NCBI GenBank assembly: GCA_041859375.1
Contig: JBHEKP010000038.1
Span: 1 to 24,338 of the forward strand
Direction of reading: 5' to 3'
DNA: 24,338 nucleotides
Source of the DNA: JBHEKP01 sp041859375
GTDB taxonomy: Bacteria > Hydrogenedentota > Hydrogenedentia > Hydrogenedentales > CAITNO01
In this document: piece by piece, positions 15,328-24,338 of the stretch
Position numbering within the stretch: the first letter of the stretch is position 1
Layout of the letters: each line of letters starts with the position of its first letter
Made by a program: the position numbers and the translations under genes
The notes under the pieces: generated by a model
What the model saw: the letters and a program-made list of their open reading frames with translations, nothing else
Told to the model about the DNA's origin: nothing
Database searches by the model: none

Positions 15328-16469
15328 AAAAACTCCTTCTGCTGTCGCTGCTCATGCTGGCCGGATGCGCCGGAGCCGCGGAAAACCAGCCCCCGCCGGT
15401 GACGGCGGATTTGGCCTCCGGCGTGGAGCGGGTGCTCGACCTGCCCCCGGGGCCGGGCAACCCGCGCAACTCCGAGGGCGACTTCGTGTGGCTGAGGGAC
15501 GGGCGGCTGCTCTTCGTCTACACCAGGTTCACCGGAGGCGGCGGGGACGACGACAACGCACTGCTTGTGTCCCGCGAGTCGCGCGACAAGGGGCGCACTT
15601 GGAGCACGGCGGACAAAACCGTGCTCGAAAACGAGGGCGGCCAGAACGTCATGTCCGTCTCGCTGCTGCGTCTCGGAGAGGGTCCGCTGGCGCTCTTCTA
15701 CCTGCGCAAAAATGGCGACGACGACTGCCAGCCCATCCTGCGCCTGTCCACCGACGAGGCCGAAACCTGGGGGCCGCCCCTCTGCTGCACCGAAGCCACG
15801 CCCGGCTATTACGTGGTGAACAACAACCGGGTCGTGCGGCTCACCGGCGGGCGGCTCGTCATTCCGGCGGCGTGCCACGCGCTCAAGGGCGGCCGGTTTA
15901 TCGGCCGCAGCACCGCCCTGTGCTTCCTCTCCGACGACGCCGGAAAAACCTGGCGGCGGAGCGCGACCGAGCTGAAGCCGCCCGAGGGCATGGCCTCCGG
16001 CTTTCAGGAGCCGGGCGTGGTGGAGCTGAAGGACGGGCGGCTCATGATGCTCATCCGCACGGACGCGGGCTGCCAGTACCGGTCCTGGTCCGCCGACGGC
16101 GGGAATACCTGGAGCCCCGCCGAAGCCGCCGAGGACCTGCCGTCACCCCTGTCCCCCGCCTCCATCGCGCGCATCCCCGCCACGGGAAACCTGCTGCTTG
16201 TGTGGAATGATCACACGGGTATCGCCCCGGAACTGAAAAAGGTCCGCACCCCGATCACCGCCGCCGTCTCCAGGGACGAGGGGAAAACCTGGATTAACCG
16301 GATCAACCTCGCCGCCGATCCCGACGGCTGGTACTGCTACACCGCCATCACCTTCGCGGAGGACCGGGTGCTTCTCGGCCTGTGCATGGGCGACCGGCGC
16401 GGGAACGGCCTCGCCCGCACCAGCGTGATCTCATTTCCCGTGGCGCTGGTGGACGGGGCGGGTGATTGA
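15324..16469 (+). CDS. sialidase-superfamily lipoprotein with five Asp-boxes
   Basis: 381 residues. A lipoprotein signal peptide with lipobox LAGC (modified Cys at 15) places it on the envelope. It is a six-bladed beta-propeller of the sialidase/BNR superfamily, with Asp-boxes S-x-D-x-G-x-T-W at 86-93, 142-149 (degenerate), 203-210, 256-263 and 316-323. The superfamily includes exo-sialidases and many other glycan-acting or binding proteins. The Arg triad of true sialidases is not certain from the sequence alone: Arg48, Arg245 and Arg252-like positions are candidates only. ATGA overlap with the GxGYxYP gene means translational coupling. Activity on sialic acid is not assumed. Confidence 0.87.
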   Translation: MKKLLLLSLLMLAGCAGAAENQPPPVTADLASGVERVLDLPPGPGNPRNSEGDFVWLRDGRLLFVYTRFTGGGGDDDNALLVSRESRDKGRTWSTADKTVLENEGGQNVMSVSLLRLGEGPLALFYLRKNGDDDCQPILRLSTDEAETWGPPLCCTEATPGYYVVNNNRVVRLTGGRLVIPAACHALKGGRFIGRSTALCFLSDDAGKTWRRSATELKPPEGMASGFQEPGVVELKDGRLMMLIRTDAGCQYRSWSADGGNTWSPAEAAEDLPSPLSPASIARIPATGNLLLVWNDHTGIAPELKKVRTPITAAVSRDEGKTWINRINLAADPDGWYCYTAITFAEDRVLLGLCMGDRRGNGLARTSVISFPVALVDGAGD

Positions 16470-16516
16470 ACGGGGGCGCGGTCTTTCATGGTGTTTGCCG
16501 CCGTGTCCGCGCGGGA

Positions 16517-16525
16517 TGGTATACT
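16517..16525 (+). promoter_or_regulatory. extended -10 promoter candidate before the cohesin/dockerin-like gene
   Basis: TGG followed by TATACT (16520-16525) is a near-consensus extended -10. No good -35 is at the right distance. Transcription would begin near 16532, leaving a leader of about 38 bases that contains a small hairpin (GCCGGG 16542-16547 with CCCGGC 16555-16560) just before the start codon. Confidence 0.5.
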
Positions 16526-16569
16526 TTTGATGGTTTTGACCGCCGGGTATTTTCCCCGGCAAAAATGGG

Positions 16570-17430
16570 ATGCGCCGGATGAACGGACGGTTGGCAGCAA
16601 AGAGGTTGGTTCTTGCCGCATGCTGCGGTGTTTCCGCCATGGCGTCGGCCTTCGGTGCGGACGCCCCCCCGGCGGACGCGCCTGAGAAGGCCGTGCCGTC
16701 CCTGTTGACGGTGGGCGCGGGCGCGGCGCTTCCGGGCACGCAGGCGGCCGTGCCGGTGGTGTACGGGGTGAACGGGGCGGCGGAGCAGGCGGCCTCGCTG
16801 GTGGCCGTTGTTGAATCGGGCGCGGCGTGGCTCAAGTTTGTGGGGATTACCCTCGGGCCGGAGCTGCTCGCGGCGGGAAAGACCGTTGACCACCACCAGA
16901 AGGACGGCGTCCTGAAGGTGGTTCTCTACGGCGGCGCGCTGCCCCTTGCGGAGGGCCAGACGTTTTACCTTCTTTTTGCCGTGGACGGTGCGGCAACCGC
17001 CGGCGCGTCGGCATCGGTGGGGCTGTCCTCCGTGGATGCGGCGACCCCGGAGGCGGAGAAGACGCTGGTGGACACGGCGGCGGGGACGGTGACGGTGTCC
17101 GGAGCCTCCTTCAGAAGGCACAGCGCGGACTATGACGCCGACTGGCGCATCAACCTTTCCGAGGTGTTGCGGGTGGTCCAGTTTTACAATCTGGGATCCT
17201 TCTCCTGTGCGGCGGGCACGGAGGACGGTTTTGCGCCGGGTGCGGGGGACCAGTCCTGCGGCGGCCATGATTCGGACTACACCCCCCGTGACTGGTCCGT
17301 TTCCCTGTCGGAACTGCTGCGGATCATCCAGTTTTACAACGCGCCCAACCGCTATTACGGGGCCGCGCCCGGCAGCGAGGACGGATTCGCCCCCGGCGGT
17401 TTCTTCCCCGGCCCGCCCAAGGCGAAATAG
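16570..17430 (+). CDS. secreted protein with cohesin-like domain and two dockerin-like repeats
   Basis: 286 residues; ATG 16570 (or ATG 16579) precedes a signal peptide (Arg/Lys-rich start, hydrophobic 13-28, cleavage near AFG-A at 29). Residues about 44-176 resemble a cohesin-type beta-sandwich: a start like LTVGAGAALPGTQAAVPVVY, a central ...LKFVGITLGPELL and a terminal GTVTVSG. The C-terminus has two similar repeats of about 50 residues (184-224 and 233-275). Each begins H-S/D-x-D-Y followed by DW, an LSE-LLR helix, QFYN and EDGFAPG; Asp spacing in the first (D187, D189, D191) resembles an EF-hand/dockerin calcium loop. I remember this repeat type from Hydrogenedentota-like proteins, but its partner is unknown. 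It is separated from the sialidase gene by 100 bp with its own promoter candidate. Confidence 0.75.
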   Translation: MRRMNGRLAAKRLVLAACCGVSAMASAFGADAPPADAPEKAVPSLLTVGAGAALPGTQAAVPVVYGVNGAAEQAASLVAVVESGAAWLKFVGITLGPELLAAGKTVDHHQKDGVLKVVLYGGALPLAEGQTFYLLFAVDGAATAGASASVGLSSVDAATPEAEKTLVDTAAGTVTVSGASFRRHSADYDADWRINLSEVLRVVQFYNLGSFSCAAGTEDGFAPGAGDQSCGGHDSDYTPRDWSVSLSELLRIIQFYNAPNRYYGAAPGSEDGFAPGGFFPGPPKAK

Positions 17431-17476
17431 CCCGCCACGGCCCCCTTCACTTCCCCCTCCCCAAGCCCCCCGGCGC

Positions 17477-17519
17477 AAAAGAAAACCCGCATTCTCCGGC
17501 CAGAGCCGAAGAACGCGGG
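17477..17519 (-). terminator. rho-independent terminator for the TIGR04073-like gene
   Basis: A 15-bp imperfect stem (17486-17500 with 17505-17519, two mismatches) and CAGA loop; on the minus strand it is followed by TTTTCTTTT (17485-17477). It begins 22 bases past the stop codon. On the plus strand there is no T-run, so it probably works in one direction only. Confidence 0.75.
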
Positions 17520-17541
17520 GAAAAGACGGGAACGGCGTTGC

Positions 17542-17922
17542 CTAGAAGATGTATTCCGGTTCCAGGACGGCGTCGTAGTTGATGCTCTTGTCGCTGAAGG
17601 GGAAGGACACCGACTCAAAGACGCCCGTGCCGGTGCGCATCGCGGCGCGCGCGGTGCCGAGCACCGGGGTCACCCCGACGAGATACCCGAGGGGCTTGCC
17701 CTTCTTGAGGTTCTTGTCGAAGGTCATGGGGATTTCCGCCCAGCCAAAGAGGACGTTCGAGAGGCCGCGGCCGAGTTTGGTCAGCGACTTTTCGAGCCCG
17801 GTCGGCTTGGGGAGATCCACGTCGGGATTGTAGGTTTGCGCATGCACCGGCACCACGGCCAGCACGATGGACGCAAGCACCAGCATTGCCAGTGCGGCTG
17901 CCACGACACGCTTGCTCTTCAA
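17542..17922 (-). CDS. exosortase system-associated protein, TIGR04073-like, secreted
   Basis: 126 residues from a TTG start at 17922. That start is fixed by GGAGGG (17930-17935) eight bases upstream and by the promoter at 17979-18007: the ATG at 17988 of the longer frame lies within the promoter and would not be transcribed. The signal peptide is KSKRVV then a hydrophobic stretch, with cleavage after VHA. The mature part matches the TIGR04073 pattern as I remember it: KLGRGLSNVLFGWAEIP, GVTPVLGTARAAMRTGTGVFE and a terminal VSFPF segment. That family occurs in genomes with exosortase/PEP-CTERM-type sorting; its molecular job is unknown. It is divergent from nothing nearby but sits next to the giant sorted surface protein on the same strand, which supports a shared context. 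Confidence 0.8.
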   Translation of the reverse strand: MKSKRVVAAALAMLVLASIVLAVVPVHAQTYNPDVDLPKPTGLEKSLTKLGRGLSNVLFGWAEIPMTFDKNLKKGKPLGYLVGVTPVLGTARAAMRTGTGVFESVSFPFSDKSINYDAVLEPEYIF

Positions 17923-17929
17923 GGCACAG

Positions 17930-17935
17930 CCCTCC
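17930..17935 (-). promoter_or_regulatory. ribosome binding site deciding a TTG start
   Basis: GGAGGG on the minus strand, eight bases before TTG 17922. No ATG or GTG in this frame has a comparable site, so the site selects the TTG. Confidence 0.8.
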
Positions 17936-17978
17936 AAAAGAAATAAACCACCCGAAGGCAACAACTTGACTAGGGTGA

Positions 17979-18007
17979 AGTGTAGCACAGCCCCGGAATG
18001 TTGTCAA
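17979..18007 (-). promoter_or_regulatory. sigma-70-type promoter of the TIGR04073-like gene
   Basis: On the minus strand TTGACA (18007-18002) and TACACT (17984-17979) are separated by exactly 17 bases. The predicted transcript starts near 17972 and has a leader of about 50 bases before the TTG start. This is the best promoter match in the window. Confidence 0.8.
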
Positions 18008-18056
18008 GAGTATTCCTGCCGCAATTTTGCGGTCCGCCGGGGGAAAAGAGGCCCGG

Positions 18057-18098
18057 AAAAAGGGGGCGGCCGCCGGAACCGAAGCTCCGGCGGCCGCC
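18057..18098 (-). terminator. rho-independent terminator of the giant surface protein gene
   Basis: A perfect 13-bp GC stem (18065-18077 with 18086-18098), 8-base loop, then CCC and T5 on the minus strand (18061-18057). It lies about 20 bases past the stop codon. Confidence 0.8.
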
Positions 18099-18118
18099 GT
18101 CATGCGTGAATTAGGGGG

Positions 18119-24235
<6,117 letters not shown>

Positions 24236-24338
24236 GCCCGTTTCCCTTGCGTAGTGGCCCCTTGATTCAATGGGACCGTCCAAATTTGAGTATTACTGCG
24301 GTCTAAAATGACTGCATGTCCATCTGCCGGATAGACAA

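Overview
This is GC-rich bacterial DNA with short spacers, clear Shine-Dalgarno sites and several rho-independent terminators. The gene content suggests an anaerobic or fermentative, carbohydrate-degrading bacterium with an elaborate envelope. It has Tat-exported Gfo/Idh/MocA oxidoreductases, a DUF1080 3-keto-glycoside hydrolase-type protein, a GxGYxYP protein, a sialidase-fold lipoprotein, a three-subunit [FeFe]-hydrogenase, a TIGR04073-like exosortase-associated protein and a giant PKD/Gly-rich surface protein. The combination, and especially the paired D-x-D-x-D-W...LSELLR..QFYN repeats, resembles Candidatus Hydrogenedentota or a relative in the PVC/Planctomycetes neighbourhood. That placement is inference from remembered family distribution; there is no rRNA or marker gene here.

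Left part (1-8575): a run of three paralogous Gfo/Idh/MocA genes. The first is cut by the window edge, the second is 572-2302 and the third is 4300-6042. They are interrupted by deoC (minus strand) and apbE (plus strand). apbE lies 13 bp upstream of the third copy, which is followed by a membrane-anchored YceI-domain protein and a strong terminator. A second short unit, ppnP plus a secreted DUF1080 protein, has its own candidate promoter and terminator. The likely theme is periplasmic oxidation and cleavage of glycosides plus nucleoside salvage.

Middle part (8576-13619): a spacer of about 400 bp without a gene, then hydB-hydA-hydC for an NAD(H)-linked, probably electron-bifurcating [FeFe]-hydrogenase, closed by a terminator. 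HydB carries two tandem thioredoxin-like ferredoxin domains, and HydA has TSC-Ser-PGW in place of TSCCPGW in its L1 motif. No maturases (HydE/F/G) are present.

Right part (13620-24338): a GxGYxYP gene translationally coupled (ATGA) to a sialidase-like lipoprotein gene. Next comes a small secreted protein joining a cohesin-like domain to two dockerin-like repeats. Two minus-strand genes follow: a TTG-started TIGR04073-like protein with a good sigma-70-type promoter, and a 2038-residue secreted protein. The giant protein consists of a duplicated module of about 700 residues with GGX-repeat blocks, six PKD domains and a C-terminal sorting tail (short motif, hydrophobic helix, Arg cluster). The last two genes plausibly belong to one surface-sorting system.
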